A DNA stretch of 64,000 bases, taken from Alsobacter metallidurans (GTDB taxonomy: Bacteria; Pseudomonadota; Alphaproteobacteria; Rhizobiales; Beijerinckiaceae). The notes below the pieces were generated by a model, which worked only from the letters and a program-made list of their open reading frames with translations, was not told the origin of the DNA and ran no database searches. The DNA is taken from assembly GCF_014636935.1 (NCBI RefSeq), contig NZ_BMES01000001.1, forward strand, positions 1,307,782 through 1,371,781, in the 5' to 3' direction. Each line of letters begins with the position of its first letter. The stretch's first letter is position 1. Made by a program: the position numbers and the translations under genes. Shown piece by piece: positions 42,737 to 51,210 of the stretch.

Positions 42737-44283
42737 TGACCATGCATCTCATCCCCAAGCCGCTTCTGTTCCACAGCAACGACTGGGACTTCGACACCAT
42801 CCGGCGCATCTACGACGCCTGCGAGCGCATCGGCGTGGGGGAGCTCGGGCTCGACGTCTACCCGAACCAGATCGAGACGATCACGGCCGAGCAGATGCTG
42901 GACGCCTATTCGTCCTCCGGCATGCCGCTGTTCTACAAGCACTGGAGCTTCGGCAAGCACTTCGCCCACCACGAGGCGGTGTACCGCCGCGGCTATGGCG
43001 ATCTCGCCTATGAGATCGTGATCAACTCCAACCCGTGCATCAGCTACATCATGGAGGAGAACTCCGCCACGATGCAGACGCTCGTGATTGCGCATGCGGC
43101 GTTCGGACATAACCACTTCTTCAAGAACAACTACTTGTTCAAGCAGTGGACGGATGCGGACGGCATCCTCGATTACCTCGACTTCGCCAAGACCTACATT
43201 TCCGACTGCGAGGAGCGCTACGGCCATCTCGCGGTCGAGCGGCTGCTGGACGCCGCCCATGCGCTGAACAGCCAGGCGGTGCATCGCTATCCGCGGCGCT
43301 CGAAGCCGGACCTGCGCTCGGAGGAGCGGCGCGCGAACGAGCGGCGGGCGCATGACGAGCAGATGTTCAACGACCTGTGGCGCACAGTGCCCAGGACCGA
43401 GAAAATCCGCACCGGCAACCTCGACGAGGAGCGCCGCCGCGCCCTGCTGCAGCTGCCGCAGGAGAACGTGCTCTACTTCCTGGAAAAGACCGCGCCGAAG
43501 CTGGCGCCGTGGCAACGCGAGATCCTGCGCATCGTCCGCAACGTCGCGCAGTATTTCTATCCGCAGCGCCAGACCAAGGTGATGAACGAAGGCTGCGCCA
43601 CCTTCGTGCACTACAAGATCATGAACCGCCTGCACGAGCAGGGGATGCTGGACGACGGCAGCTACTTCGAATTCCTGAAGTCGCACACCAACGTGACGTT
43701 CCAGCCGAAATACGACGATCCGCGGTATGGCGGGCTGAACCCCTACGCGATCGGCTTCGCGATGATGACCGACATCGAGCGCATCTGCACCGAGCCCACC
43801 GAGGAGGACCGGCAGTGGTTCCCGGAGATCGCCGGCAAGGGCGACCCCATGGGTGTTTTGCGCGACGTGTGGGCGAACTACCGCGACGAAAGCTTCCTGC
43901 TGCAGTTCCTCAGCCCCAAGCTGATGCGCGAATGGCGAATGTTCCACGTCGTCGACGACCCGGACCGTCCGGACCTGCGAGTTGACGCCATCCACGACGA
44001 GCGCGGCTACCGGCGCATGCGCCGCGCTCTGGCGCGCCAATACGACGTGGCGTGGATCGACCCCGACATCCAGGTCGTGGACGTGGACCTCGCGGGCGAT
44101 CGGCGACTCATTCTGCACCACAACGTCGTGAACAAGATGCTGCTCGAGAGCGAAGACGCCAGCCGCGTGCTGCAGCACCTTGCCGACTTGTGGGGTTATG
44201 ACGTGCTGATGAAGGAGATTGACGCCCCGACCGGCATGGTTCTGAAGGAACACCGGGCGAGCGCGCAGCCGATAGGACGGTGA
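42736..44283 (+). CDS. spoVR: SpoVR family protein (YcgB)
   Basis: A 515-residue SpoVR protein, normal length. YPNQIETITAEQMLDAYSSSG and GMPLFYKHWSFGKHF near the N-terminus and the central AQYFYPQRQTKVMNEGCATF segment are hallmark motifs; the latter has conserved His and Glu residues that look metal-binding. It is the last gene of the prkA-yeaH-spoVR group, linked to cell-envelope or cortex processes in Bacillus and to stationary phase in Gram-negatives. The function in non-sporulating bacteria is unresolved. Confidence 0.94.
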   Translation: MTMHLIPKPLLFHSNDWDFDTIRRIYDACERIGVGELGLDVYPNQIETITAEQMLDAYSSSGMPLFYKHWSFGKHFAHHEAVYRRGYGDLAYEIVINSNPCISYIMEENSATMQTLVIAHAAFGHNHFFKNNYLFKQWTDADGILDYLDFAKTYISDCEERYGHLAVERLLDAAHALNSQAVHRYPRRSKPDLRSEERRANERRAHDEQMFNDLWRTVPRTEKIRTGNLDEERRRALLQLPQENVLYFLEKTAPKLAPWQREILRIVRNVAQYFYPQRQTKVMNEGCATFVHYKIMNRLHEQGMLDDGSYFEFLKSHTNVTFQPKYDDPRYGGLNPYAIGFAMMTDIERICTEPTEEDRQWFPEIAGKGDPMGVLRDVWANYRDESFLLQFLSPKLMREWRMFHVVDDPDRPDLRVDAIHDERGYRRMRRALARQYDVAWIDPDIQVVDVDLAGDRRLILHHNVVNKMLLESEDASRVLQHLADLWGYDVLMKEIDAPTGMVLKEHRASAQPIGR

Positions 44284-44600
44284 GCCGCAGTGCTCCCGCC
44301 TTGAACCGCTGTTTCGAAACTCCAGGCGCGGAACAGCGTGACTGGAGAGATCAGCGCCTCGCGTTGTGCGCGCCGGCGCTAATGAACTTCCGCCCCCACC
44401 CCGCCGCGTGCCAGCAAATTTCGATAAGCTTTCGAAGACGCGTGCCTGAATTTCAGTCGTCCCATTCTGGAACATGATCGCAATCTTGCCGCAACTCAGG
44501 CGGAAGCTTTAGGGGTCGGTGGGACGGGGGTTCCTAACGAGGATCGGCCAAAGCCGGTCACGTTCCGGCTTGTCGATCTTCTGCCGTGTGGGAGAAGGTC
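44284..44600. other. 317-bp intergenic region
   Basis: No gene, repeat or terminator that I can support. AT-rich patches occur at 44405-44490. It is the likely promoter region of the small membrane protein gene at 44601. Confidence 0.45.
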
Positions 44601-45068
44601 ATGGAATACCGCGAATTCGACAAACTGCGCGATGTCGCCGATGTGCGGGTCGCCGCCCGGCCGGTCTTGACCCGCCGCGAGCGGCTTGAGCGCTGGGCGA
44701 CGCTGCTGGAACAGGATCCGGCGCGCAGGTTGCGCTCGCTGGGCGAAATCGAGACCAAGACCGCCGCCGAGCGCGTGCAGATGCGTTCGCCCGACTCGCC
44801 GCTGACGGTCGCTTTCGAGGACAAGATCCTGCGGGCGGACGGGCTGGCGAGCGACCGGTTGGGCGACGCGATCGACTACTTCGAAATGACCGACGATGAC
44901 GCCCATCGTCTCCTCTGCTCCTGCATGAATGGCTGGACGATGTCGGCCGGCAAGGTGGCGCGCGGCGTACGCAACCTCGCCAACCCGGACACGCGGCTCC
45001 AGAGCGCCGCGTGGGTGGTGGCCGGCGCATTTTTGGTCACGCCCGTTCTGATGCTGTTTTTTGGCTGA
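44601..45068 (+). CDS. Hypothetical protein with C-terminal membrane anchor
   Basis: A 155-residue protein: soluble, charged residues 1-130 (EYREFDKLRDVADVRVAARP at the start, a CSCMNGW patch near 114), then one hydrophobic helix at the very C-terminus (AWVVAGAFLVTPVLMLFFG), giving a tail-anchored layout. ATG at 44601 follows GGGAGAAGG. I do not recognise a family. Codon use matches neighbours, so it is probably native. It is next to a 68-residue protein gene on the same strand, 107 bp on. Confidence 0.7.
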   Translation: MEYREFDKLRDVADVRVAARPVLTRRERLERWATLLEQDPARRLRSLGEIETKTAAERVQMRSPDSPLTVAFEDKILRADGLASDRLGDAIDYFEMTDDDAHRLLCSCMNGWTMSAGKVARGVRNLANPDTRLQSAAWVVAGAFLVTPVLMLFFG

Positions 45069-45175
45069 GGCCCGGCTCCGGGCCGTCCGCCAGGATGGTC
45101 CGGACGCTGCGTCGTCACTGCCCGGATCCACTGGCGCGCTCGGGCGTTGAGGGGCCTCCAGCGACAGGAGATCCC

Positions 45176-45382
45176 ATGGCCGCCCAGACCCAAACCGACA
45201 AGCCGCAGTCGCTCGGCAAGTTCACGGTGACGCCGAGCGACGGCGTATTCCACATGCGCATCGAAACCGAGGAGGGCGCGGTGCTCGACCTCACGGCGAC
45301 GCGCGACCAGATCGACATCCTCGCCGACGCGCTCGACGACATGCTCGCCGAAACCGAGGAAGATGACGCGGTCGAGGATTGA
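45176..45382 (+). CDS. Small acidic hypothetical protein
   Basis: A 68-residue, acidic protein. AGGAG sits about five bases before the ATG. The middle (GVFHMRIETEEGAVLDLTATRDQIDILADALDDML) has strand then helix character and the tail is Glu/Asp-rich. No family is recognised. It ends at a strong terminator and follows the tail-anchored protein gene. Its regular codon use and clear ribosome site make it a good small gene. Confidence 0.65.
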   Translation: MAAQTQTDKPQSLGKFTVTPSDGVFHMRIETEEGAVLDLTATRDQIDILADALDDMLAETEEDDAVED

Positions 45383-45410
45383 TCGTCGCGTCGCCGCACC
45401 TGCGTCAACA

Positions 45411-45442
45411 AGAAGGGGCCGCCCTCGCGGGCGGCCCCTTCT
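45411..45442. terminator. Bidirectional hairpin terminator
   Basis: Perfect 14-bp stem 45411-45424 with 45429-45442 around a TCGC loop, followed by TTG. It lies between the convergent small acidic protein gene and the HTH gene. Confidence 0.85.
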
Positions 45443-45459
45443 TTGTGAGTGTTTGGCAA

Positions 45460-45735
45460 TTACCCGTCGTTCTCGGCGTTCAGGTCCTCGGGCCTCAGGC
45501 CTTCGTCCGCCGCGCCGCGCAGGCGCACGCCTGGCCCGTCGTGGAACTCGACCCCGGCTGCGCCGAGCGCCGAGATCAGCCGCATCGTCACGGCCTCGTC
45601 CGGGCTGATCGGCGCCCCGCCGCGAGCTTCGATGTCCGCTAGCGCATCCAGGCTAATGCCGGCGCGCTCGGCCGCGTCCTCACGGGAAAGGCCCGCCAGC
45701 ACGCGTGCCGCCCAGACCTGATTTCCCGTGAACAT
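45460..45735 (-). CDS. Small helix-turn-helix (XRE-like) regulator
   Basis: A 91-residue protein with an N-terminal XRE-type HTH at about 4-40 (QVWAARVLAGLSREDAAERAGISLDALADIE) and a short C-terminal segment (VEFHDGPGVRLRG). It is a likely DNA-binding regulator. The ATG at 45735 follows GAGAGGG and lies 13 bp after the stop of the PNPOx-like gene, so the two are probably one operon. The target is unknown; autoregulation is common in this family. Confidence 0.75.
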   Translation of the reverse strand: MFTGNQVWAARVLAGLSREDAAERAGISLDALADIEARGGAPISPDEAVTMRLISALGAAGVEFHDGPGVRLRGAADEGLRPEDLNAENDG

Positions 45736-45748
45736 GGCGCGGACCCTC

Positions 45749-46249
45749 TCAGAAACGGACCGTGGCGTTTTCACCGCCATTCGGTCTTTCTCCCGTCGTC
45801 ACCGCTTTCAGGTAGCCATAGGCGTACAGCATGGTGCTGGAAGGGCTGTCCCAGTATTCGGCCCCCTCGACCTTCACCTTGATGAGCCCGATCTTGGGGT
45901 CCTCGGCGCCCTTGGGGAACCAGGTCCGCATGGCCTCGCTCCAGAGTTCCTTAGTTTTTGCCGTATCCTGGATCACCTCGGCCACGCCCGAGATCGAGAC
46001 GTAGTTCTGTTTGCTCTCGTCCGAGTAGGTGACCAGAACCTGCGGGTCACGGCGGATCTCGATCACCTTGGGCGAGTCGATATCCGTGAAGAACCAGAGA
46101 TTGCCGTCGAACTCGACCGTCTTCGTGCCCATGGGCCGAGAATGCAGATGGCCGTCCTCGCCACGCGTCGCCATCATCGCGATATGGGCGTCCTTGATCA
46201 GGGACAGAACCTTGTCCCGAGCCGCCTGATCGTCTCTCTTCTCCACCAT
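45749..46249 (-). CDS. Pyridoxamine 5'-phosphate oxidase-like stress protein
   Basis: A 166-residue split-barrel flavin-type protein of the general stress protein 26 group: HIAMMATRGEDGHLHSRPMG at the first strand pair, LWFFTDIDSPKVIEI, and a YWDSPSSTM ending. These proteins bind FMN, F420 or related cofactors, and their exact reaction is usually unknown. The ATG at 46249 has GGGAG six bases upstream; a 13-residue longer form from 46288 lacks one. It shares a promoter gap with the divergent dienelactone hydrolase. Confidence 0.82.
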   Translation of the reverse strand: MVEKRDDQAARDKVLSLIKDAHIAMMATRGEDGHLHSRPMGTKTVEFDGNLWFFTDIDSPKVIEIRRDPQVLVTYSDESKQNYVSISGVAEVIQDTAKTKELWSEAMRTWFPKGAEDPKIGLIKVKVEGAEYWDSPSSTMLYAYGYLKAVTTGERPNGGENATVRF

Positions 46250-46402
46250 TGGGAGCTCCCGTTTCGGTTGATGCGTGTGGCCTGACAACCCATGCGCCCC
46301 GGTACGGTTCCGCTATTCCGTCCTGCTCCCAGGCGATGGATTCCGATCGCCATGCGGGCTAAGCAGGGGAGGGGGCGCAAGGATCTCGGCGAAGGAACAG
46401 CC

Positions 46403-47071
46403 ATGGGCGACTGGATCAAACTGACCGCGTCGGACGGCGTCACGATCGACGCCTATCGGGCCCAGCCGACGGGAACGCCCAAGGCGGGGCTCGTGGTCCT
46501 GCAGGAAATTTTCGGCGTCAACGACCACATCCGCCGGGTGGCGGACGGCTTTGCGGCCGAAGGCTATCTGGCGATCGCGCCGGCGCTGTTTGATCGCGTG
46601 CGGCCGAAGATCGAACTCGGCTATGGGCCGGACGACATGAAGCAGGGCGTCGACATCCGGGCGCAGACGACGCTCGAAGGCGCGCTCGCCGATACGGCGG
46701 CCGCCATCGAGGCGGTGTCCGGGGCTGGCAAGGTGGGCGTCGTCGGTTACTGCTGGGGCGGATCGCTCGCCTATATGGCGGCCGCACGCCTGTCGGGCGT
46801 CGCCGCCGCGGTCGGGTATTACGGAGGCATGATCGCCTCGAACCTCGGCGAGATCCCCAAGGCGCCGACAATTCTGCACTTCGGCGAGAAGGACAAGCAC
46901 ATCCCGCTCACGGACGTGCAGAAGATCCAAGAGATCTTCCCGCAGATGTCGGTCTTCGTGTATCCGGCCGACCACGGCTTCAACTGTGACGCGCGCGGCA
47001 GCTACCACAAGCCCTCGGCCGATCTGGCGCGGGCGCGCACGCTTGAGTTCTTCGCCGACAAGCTGGGGTGA
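46403..47071 (+). CDS. Dienelactone hydrolase family protein
   Basis: A 222-residue alpha/beta hydrolase. The nucleophile is Cys117 in GYCWGG, with Asp164 (GEKDKHIP) and His191 (ADHGFN) completing the triad, and Glu35 in QEIFG, as in true dienelactone hydrolase. It hydrolyses lactones or other small esters in the cytoplasm. No chlorocatechol or protocatechuate genes are nearby, so the physiological substrate is unknown. AAGGA precedes the ATG by six bases. Confidence 0.88.
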   Translation: MGDWIKLTASDGVTIDAYRAQPTGTPKAGLVVLQEIFGVNDHIRRVADGFAAEGYLAIAPALFDRVRPKIELGYGPDDMKQGVDIRAQTTLEGALADTAAAIEAVSGAGKVGVVGYCWGGSLAYMAAARLSGVAAAVGYYGGMIASNLGEIPKAPTILHFGEKDKHIPLTDVQKIQEIFPQMSVFVYPADHGFNCDARGSYHKPSADLARARTLEFFADKLG

Positions 47072-47089
47072 GACGCTTGACGGTGCGGC

Positions 47090-48337
47090 TTACGACCCGG
47101 CCGCGTCCTGCCGGGCCGACCGGAACAGGCTCGCGAAAGCGACCAGCAAGGTGAGCGCCACGGCCGAGAACGCGGCCGGGTAGCCGCCGAAGGTCGAGGT
47201 GATCAAGCCGAAAGCCGCCGGACCGACCACGTAGCCCACGAATGTCACGATGGTAGCGCCCGCGGTGGTCTCGCTGACGCGCCCCTTCGGCGCATGGCGG
47301 GCGACCTCGGCGAGGTGGACGCCGTTCCAGCTCGACACCGTCACGCCCGCGACGCCGGCCACGACCATGACGAGCCAGAGCGGCCACGCGGCGGAGAGCG
47401 CGGCGAACGTCGCCATCGTGGCGGCGGCCGCGATGGCGTTGATGATGAGCGTACGGACTCCCGACCCCCAGCGGTCCGACACCCAGCCCAGCGCAACCCT
47501 GCCGAACACGCCCGTCGCCTGCATTACCGCGAAAACGAGCCCGGCAGTGACGAGGTCGTAGCCGAGCCCCACCAGCCAAGTCACAGTAAAAGCGAACAGC
47601 GAGCCCTGGCCGACCGCAAAGCAGCAGCCGGCTAGCGAGAGGCCGCGCAACGGCGGTGACGAAATCACGGCCCGCAGCGGCCCCAGCATGGTGTGAGGCG
47701 AGAACAAGACGCCAGGCCCGACCGGCTGTTCAGGATCGCGGTCCCGGTCCACGCTGGCTCGGATCGGCTGCACGATGAGCACGGTCGCGATCGGTACGAG
47801 GCCGACCAGGATCAACGCCATGCGCCAGTCCATCCGCTCCACGAGAAACGGCAGCGCCAGCCCGGCCAGGACGCCTCCCAACGGCACGCCGGCCTGCTTC
47901 AGGGAGAAGATCAACGTGCGGTGCGCCGGCGGCGCATGCTTCAGCAGGATGTCGCTTCCCGCGGGCGCGGATGGCCCGTAGCCGAGGCCCAGCAGCATGT
48001 TGGCGAGGAATGGCGCCAGGGCCCAGGGCGGCGTGAGAAGCGCCACGCCCGCGCCGCCGAGCAGTAGCCCGATTTGGAGCGTGCGGATCGGCCCGAAACG
48101 CCGGATCAGCGGGTGGCCGATCATCAGGAAGATGATGGAGCCGAACGTCCCCGCGCCCGCGATGGCGCCGATCGACTCCGGCGCGAGGCCGGTGGCGGCC
48201 GTCATCACGGGGGCGACCGTTGGGACGAGCCTGCTCAGAAACGCGCTGGTGGTCTGGATGCCGAGCGTCGCCAGCAGCGGCCAAAGCCAAAGGGCGGCGG
48301 ACGGGGCGCGCGCCCGCACGCCCTCCGAATCGTTCAT
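47090..48337 (-). CDS. Major facilitator superfamily transporter
   Basis: A 415-residue protein with 12 predicted helices in two halves. GHPLIRRFGPIRTLQIG in the loop between helices 2 and 3 and GWVSDRWGSGVRT in the second half correspond to the MFS loop-2/3 motif. Substrate unknown. It converges on the dienelactone hydrolase gene with only 18 bp between stops, and lies 21 bp downstream of cysQ on the same strand, so those two may be co-transcribed. Confidence 0.85.
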   Translation of the reverse strand: MNDSEGVRARAPSAALWLWPLLATLGIQTTSAFLSRLVPTVAPVMTAATGLAPESIGAIAGAGTFGSIIFLMIGHPLIRRFGPIRTLQIGLLLGGAGVALLTPPWALAPFLANMLLGLGYGPSAPAGSDILLKHAPPAHRTLIFSLKQAGVPLGGVLAGLALPFLVERMDWRMALILVGLVPIATVLIVQPIRASVDRDRDPEQPVGPGVLFSPHTMLGPLRAVISSPPLRGLSLAGCCFAVGQGSLFAFTVTWLVGLGYDLVTAGLVFAVMQATGVFGRVALGWVSDRWGSGVRTLIINAIAAAATMATFAALSAAWPLWLVMVVAGVAGVTVSSWNGVHLAEVARHAPKGRVSETTAGATIVTFVGYVVGPAAFGLITSTFGGYPAAFSAVALTLLVAFASLFRSARQDAAGS

Positions 48338-48358
48338 GCGCGGCGGCCCGATGCGCTC

Positions 48359-49207
48359 TTAGGCATGTGCGGAGGCGTCCGGCTGCAGGCGCCGGCCCCA
48401 GGCCACGAACGCGCCGTTGCGGAAACCGTCTTCGGCCTTGCCGTAGCGCAGCGGCCCGCCGTCCGGGGCGAGCACGTCGCCGCCCGCGGCCGCCAATACG
48501 GCGTGGCCGGCGGCCGTATCCCACTCCATGGTGGGGCTGAAGCGCGGATAAACGTCGCCGTCGCCTTGCGCGAGCATGCAGAACTTCAGCGCCGAGCCCG
48601 CCGTGAGCGTCGACGCGCAGGGGCGCGTCGCCAGAAACGCCTTGGTGTCGGGATCGAGATGCGAACGGCTCACCAGCGCGACCTCGCCCTGGCCGGGCGC
48701 CGAGCGGGCCCGGATCTCGCGGCGCTGCTCTTCGGCCGGCATGGATGCGCCGGGCGCGACGGCCATGACCTGCGCGCGTCCGCCGCCGCCGATCCAGAGC
48801 ACGCCCTTGGCGGGCTGGTAGACGGCGCCGGCCACAGGGCGACCCGCCGCGATCAGGCCGATATTGACCGTGAACTCGCCATTGCGGTCGATGAATTCGC
48901 GCGTGCCGTCCAGGGGATCGACGAGCAGGAAGTCCTGCCCGCAGCGCGGAACGTTGCCGGACGACGCCTGCTCCTCCGAGAGGATCGGCGTATCGGGCAT
49001 GAGCCGCGAAAGCGCCGGCAGGATCACGGCTTCCGCAGCGAGGTCAGCCGCCGTCACCGGGCTGCCGTCCGATTTGGTCGCGTGGGAGCAACGGCAGTAA
49101 TGCTCCATGATCGCAGGGCCGGCCGAAACCGCGATCGCGCCCAGGGCTTCGGCCAGGGCGAACAAGTCCAGCGGAGCAGCGCGCGGGGGCGCCGAAGGGT
49201 GGGTCAT
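48359..49207 (-). CDS. cysQ: 3'(2'),5'-bisphosphate nucleotidase CysQ
   Basis: A 282-residue member of the inositol monophosphatase-like family. LVDPLDGTREF near residue 97 and SPTMEWDTAAGHAVL near 225 are metal-binding and substrate motifs, and the active LSEEQ segment precedes them. CysQ removes the 3' phosphate from PAP formed by sulfate assimilation, in the cytoplasm. The ATG at 49207 has AGAGG six bases before it. No sulfate-assimilation gene is next to it. Confidence 0.87.
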   Translation of the reverse strand: MTHPSAPPRAAPLDLFALAEALGAIAVSAGPAIMEHYCRCSHATKSDGSPVTAADLAAEAVILPALSRLMPDTPILSEEQASSGNVPRCGQDFLLVDPLDGTREFIDRNGEFTVNIGLIAAGRPVAGAVYQPAKGVLWIGGGGRAQVMAVAPGASMPAEEQRREIRARSAPGQGEVALVSRSHLDPDTKAFLATRPCASTLTAGSALKFCMLAQGDGDVYPRFSPTMEWDTAAGHAVLAAAGGDVLAPDGGPLRYGKAEDGFRNGAFVAWGRRLQPDASAHA

Positions 49208-49348
49208 CACGAACCTCTCCCGGGGATCGATAGCGCAAAGCGCTCGATCCAGGGAGAGCCCAATGTAAGCGCGCCGGACACGCGCCGCCAGTGGGGCGGG
49301 ACGCGACGCCGAAACGTCGCTAACGCACGGCGCACGCCGGGGCGCGGA

Positions 49349-50053
49349 TCAGAAGATCAGCTCGGGATCGTCGATCAGCGGATCCGGGTTGGCGAGCGTC
49401 ACGAGGGCGTCGCGATCCTTGATGCGAATCGTCCGCCCCTGAACCTCGACGCCGTGGCGGGTGAGAGTGGCGAAGTTCCGCGACAGGTTCTCGGGCGTCA
49501 TGCCGAGGCGCGCCGCCAGGGTGCGCTTGTCGAAAGGAATGTCGAACTCGCCCACGTCGCCGTGGCCCTTCTGCTCGCGCAGGATCCAGTTCGCCAGGCG
49601 CTCGACGCTGGTGCGCAGCTTCTGGCTCTTGAGTTCCTTCACCATGCCCCGGTAGGCGCCCGCGATCTCGTCCGCGACCGCATTGGCGAAGCCGATGTCG
49701 GTCCGCATGGTCGAGACTACGATTTCCGCCGGGATCATGAGGATCCGCGAGCTCTCGAGCGTTCTTGCAGCCGTCAGGAGCGGCTGCTGGCGCACAAGCG
49801 CCGCAAGAACGAAGGCCGTGACGGGACGGATGACGCCGACCGTCGTCTCGCGGTCGTCATGCCGCGCGAAAAGCTCGACCGAACCTTCGAGAACGATGTG
49901 GAGAAAGTCCGGAGACAGTCCCCGCTCGAAGAGCGTTACATGAGGAGGGAATCGCTGGAGAAAAGCAGGCTGGATGAGAGCTTCGAACTTCTCATCCTGC
50001 ATGTTTTTGAACAGCGGCAGTGTTCTAATGTTGTCAGCGTCTACGCTTCGCAC
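49349..50053 (-). CDS. Crp/Fnr-family transcription regulator without iron-sulfur cysteines
   Basis: A 234-residue protein with an N-terminal cyclic-nucleotide-type beta-roll (about 15-115) and a C-terminal winged helix (about 165-220: FDKRTLAARLGMTPENLSRNF). It contains no Cys, so an FNR-type iron-sulfur cluster is excluded. The beta-roll loop LTAARTLESS differs from the cAMP-binding consensus, so the effector is unknown; relatives sense NO, CO or redox state. The start is probably the GTG at 50053, with AAGGGG seven bases before. It is divergent from mog across 341 bp with repeated octamers. Confidence 0.85.
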   Translation of the reverse strand: MRSVDADNIRTLPLFKNMQDEKFEALIQPAFLQRFPPHVTLFERGLSPDFLHIVLEGSVELFARHDDRETTVGVIRPVTAFVLAALVRQQPLLTAARTLESSRILMIPAEIVVSTMRTDIGFANAVADEIAGAYRGMVKELKSQKLRTSVERLANWILREQKGHGDVGEFDIPFDKRTLAARLGMTPENLSRNFATLTRHGVEVQGRTIRIKDRDALVTLANPDPLIDDPELIF

Positions 50054-50394
50054 CCGGCGCCCCTTGTGATTTTTCGGGGAAGCAAACGATATTCGGCGGC
50101 ATTGTCAACGAAGAAGTTCTCTGACTTGCATAACGATCAGGTCTGCGTTGCTGAATCTATACGCCGCCACCATTTATCGTTCGTTTGCGTATAGACGGTT
50201 GACGCTATACGCCAAGGGAAAGCTCCGTTGTGTGACCGTGCCCTGCTTCAGTCCGTTCCCTCGACTTGCTATCAGGTTCAACGCCGGATGACCGTTTTGG
50301 TCCGTTATGGCGCGCAGAAACTCAACCCAACGCGTATTTGGCAAGTTGGTTCCCGTGCTGACTGAAAATTCTGCAACCGATGGAAGGCGCCGCG
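50054..50394. other. 341-bp divergent intergenic region with repeated octamers
   Basis: No gene seen. It is AT-rich, with three copies of CTATACGC in 50157-50212. It holds the promoters of the Crp/Fnr-type gene and of mog. I see no perfect FNR- or Crp-type palindrome (TTGAT-N4-ATCAA). Confidence 0.6.
50157..50212. promoter_or_regulatory. Three CTATACGC repeats, probable operator cluster
   Basis: CTATACGC occurs at 50157-50164 and 50205-50212 on the plus strand and, inverted, at 50187-50194. Centre-to-centre spacings are 30 and 18 bp. The first two form a spaced inverted repeat extended to TCTATACGC / GCGTATAGA. They lie about 100-150 bp upstream of the Crp/Fnr-type start and about 185-240 bp upstream of mog. 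Confidence 0.5.
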
Positions 50395-50943
50395 ATGAGC
50401 AGCCGAGATCAAGTTCACGTGGCGCCGGTGGGCGTCCTCACCGTTTCGGATCGCGCCAGCCGCGGCGAGTACGAAGACAAGGGCGGGCCGGGCATCGTGG
50501 CGGCATTGTCGGACATTCTTGGGTCACCATGGCGCCCGGTTGCGTGCGTCGTGCCGGATGAACGGGACCAGATCGAGGCTGCGTTGATCGATCTCGCAGA
50601 GCGGCAAGGCTGCAGCCTCATCCTCTCCACGGGCGGCACCGGCCCGGCGCTACGCGACGTGACCCCGGAGGCGACAGAGGCGGTCTGCGACCGCATCCTG
50701 CCCGGCTTCGGCGAACTCATGCGCACCGCGAGCCTGCGCGAGGTGCCGACCGCCATTCTGTCCCGCCAACTCGCCGGCACGCGAGGCCGGACACTGATCA
50801 TCAACCTGCCCGGAAAGCCCTCGGCCATTCGCACCTGCCTGGACGCCGTGTTCGCGGCCGTACCCTACTGCGTGGACCTGATCGGAGGCGATTACTTCGA
50901 GACGAATCCGCAGCACTGCAAGGCGTTTCGCCCCAAGGCCTGA
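50395..50943 (+). CDS. mog: Molybdopterin adenylyltransferase Mog
   Basis: A 182-residue MogA-like protein. GVLTVSDRASRGEYEDKGGP opens the fold, LSTGGTGPALRDVTPEAT near 82-99 is the molybdopterin/AMP-binding loop, and INLPGKPSA is near 140. Mog attaches AMP to molybdopterin before molybdenum insertion, needed for nitrate reductases, formate dehydrogenases and others. ATG at 50395 has GGAAGG seven bases upstream; an in-frame ATG at 50380 is also possible. Divergence from a Crp/Fnr regulator fits control by oxygen or nitrogen oxides, an inference. Confidence 0.9.
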   Translation: MSSRDQVHVAPVGVLTVSDRASRGEYEDKGGPGIVAALSDILGSPWRPVACVVPDERDQIEAALIDLAERQGCSLILSTGGTGPALRDVTPEATEAVCDRILPGFGELMRTASLREVPTAILSRQLAGTRGRTLIINLPGKPSAIRTCLDAVFAAVPYCVDLIGGDYFETNPQHCKAFRPKA

Positions 50944-51210
50944 CGGGACGCCGCAAACCGGTCATTGACTTTTTGCGCCGCAACATTCATATGCATCGTC
51001 GTACGTCGGCTATCGGCGAAACAGGCTGCGTGTGCGGATCGATCGATCCGACCTGCCGACCGTCTGGGTTACGGCTTCCATAGCGAAGCGGGGCCCTGGG
51101 CTTTCCAAAGACTTCCCTGAACACGCGGGGCGTCCTCCGACCGGAACGGTTCAAGCCGTCCCGGGCGTTCGAGTCCGACTCCTCTTGAACCTCCGTTCCA
51201 GGATTTTTCC

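Noticed and set aside
40042-44475. Long minus-strand open frames (546 and 684 codons) opposite prkA and spoVR
   Set aside because: They mirror well-conserved genes on the plus strand, have His/Arg/Val-rich unnatural composition and no ribosome sites.
48074-50194. 706-codon plus-strand open frame opposite the MFS, cysQ and Crp/Fnr genes
   Set aside because: It spans three genes on the other strand and their gaps, with arginine-rich composition. A frame shadow.
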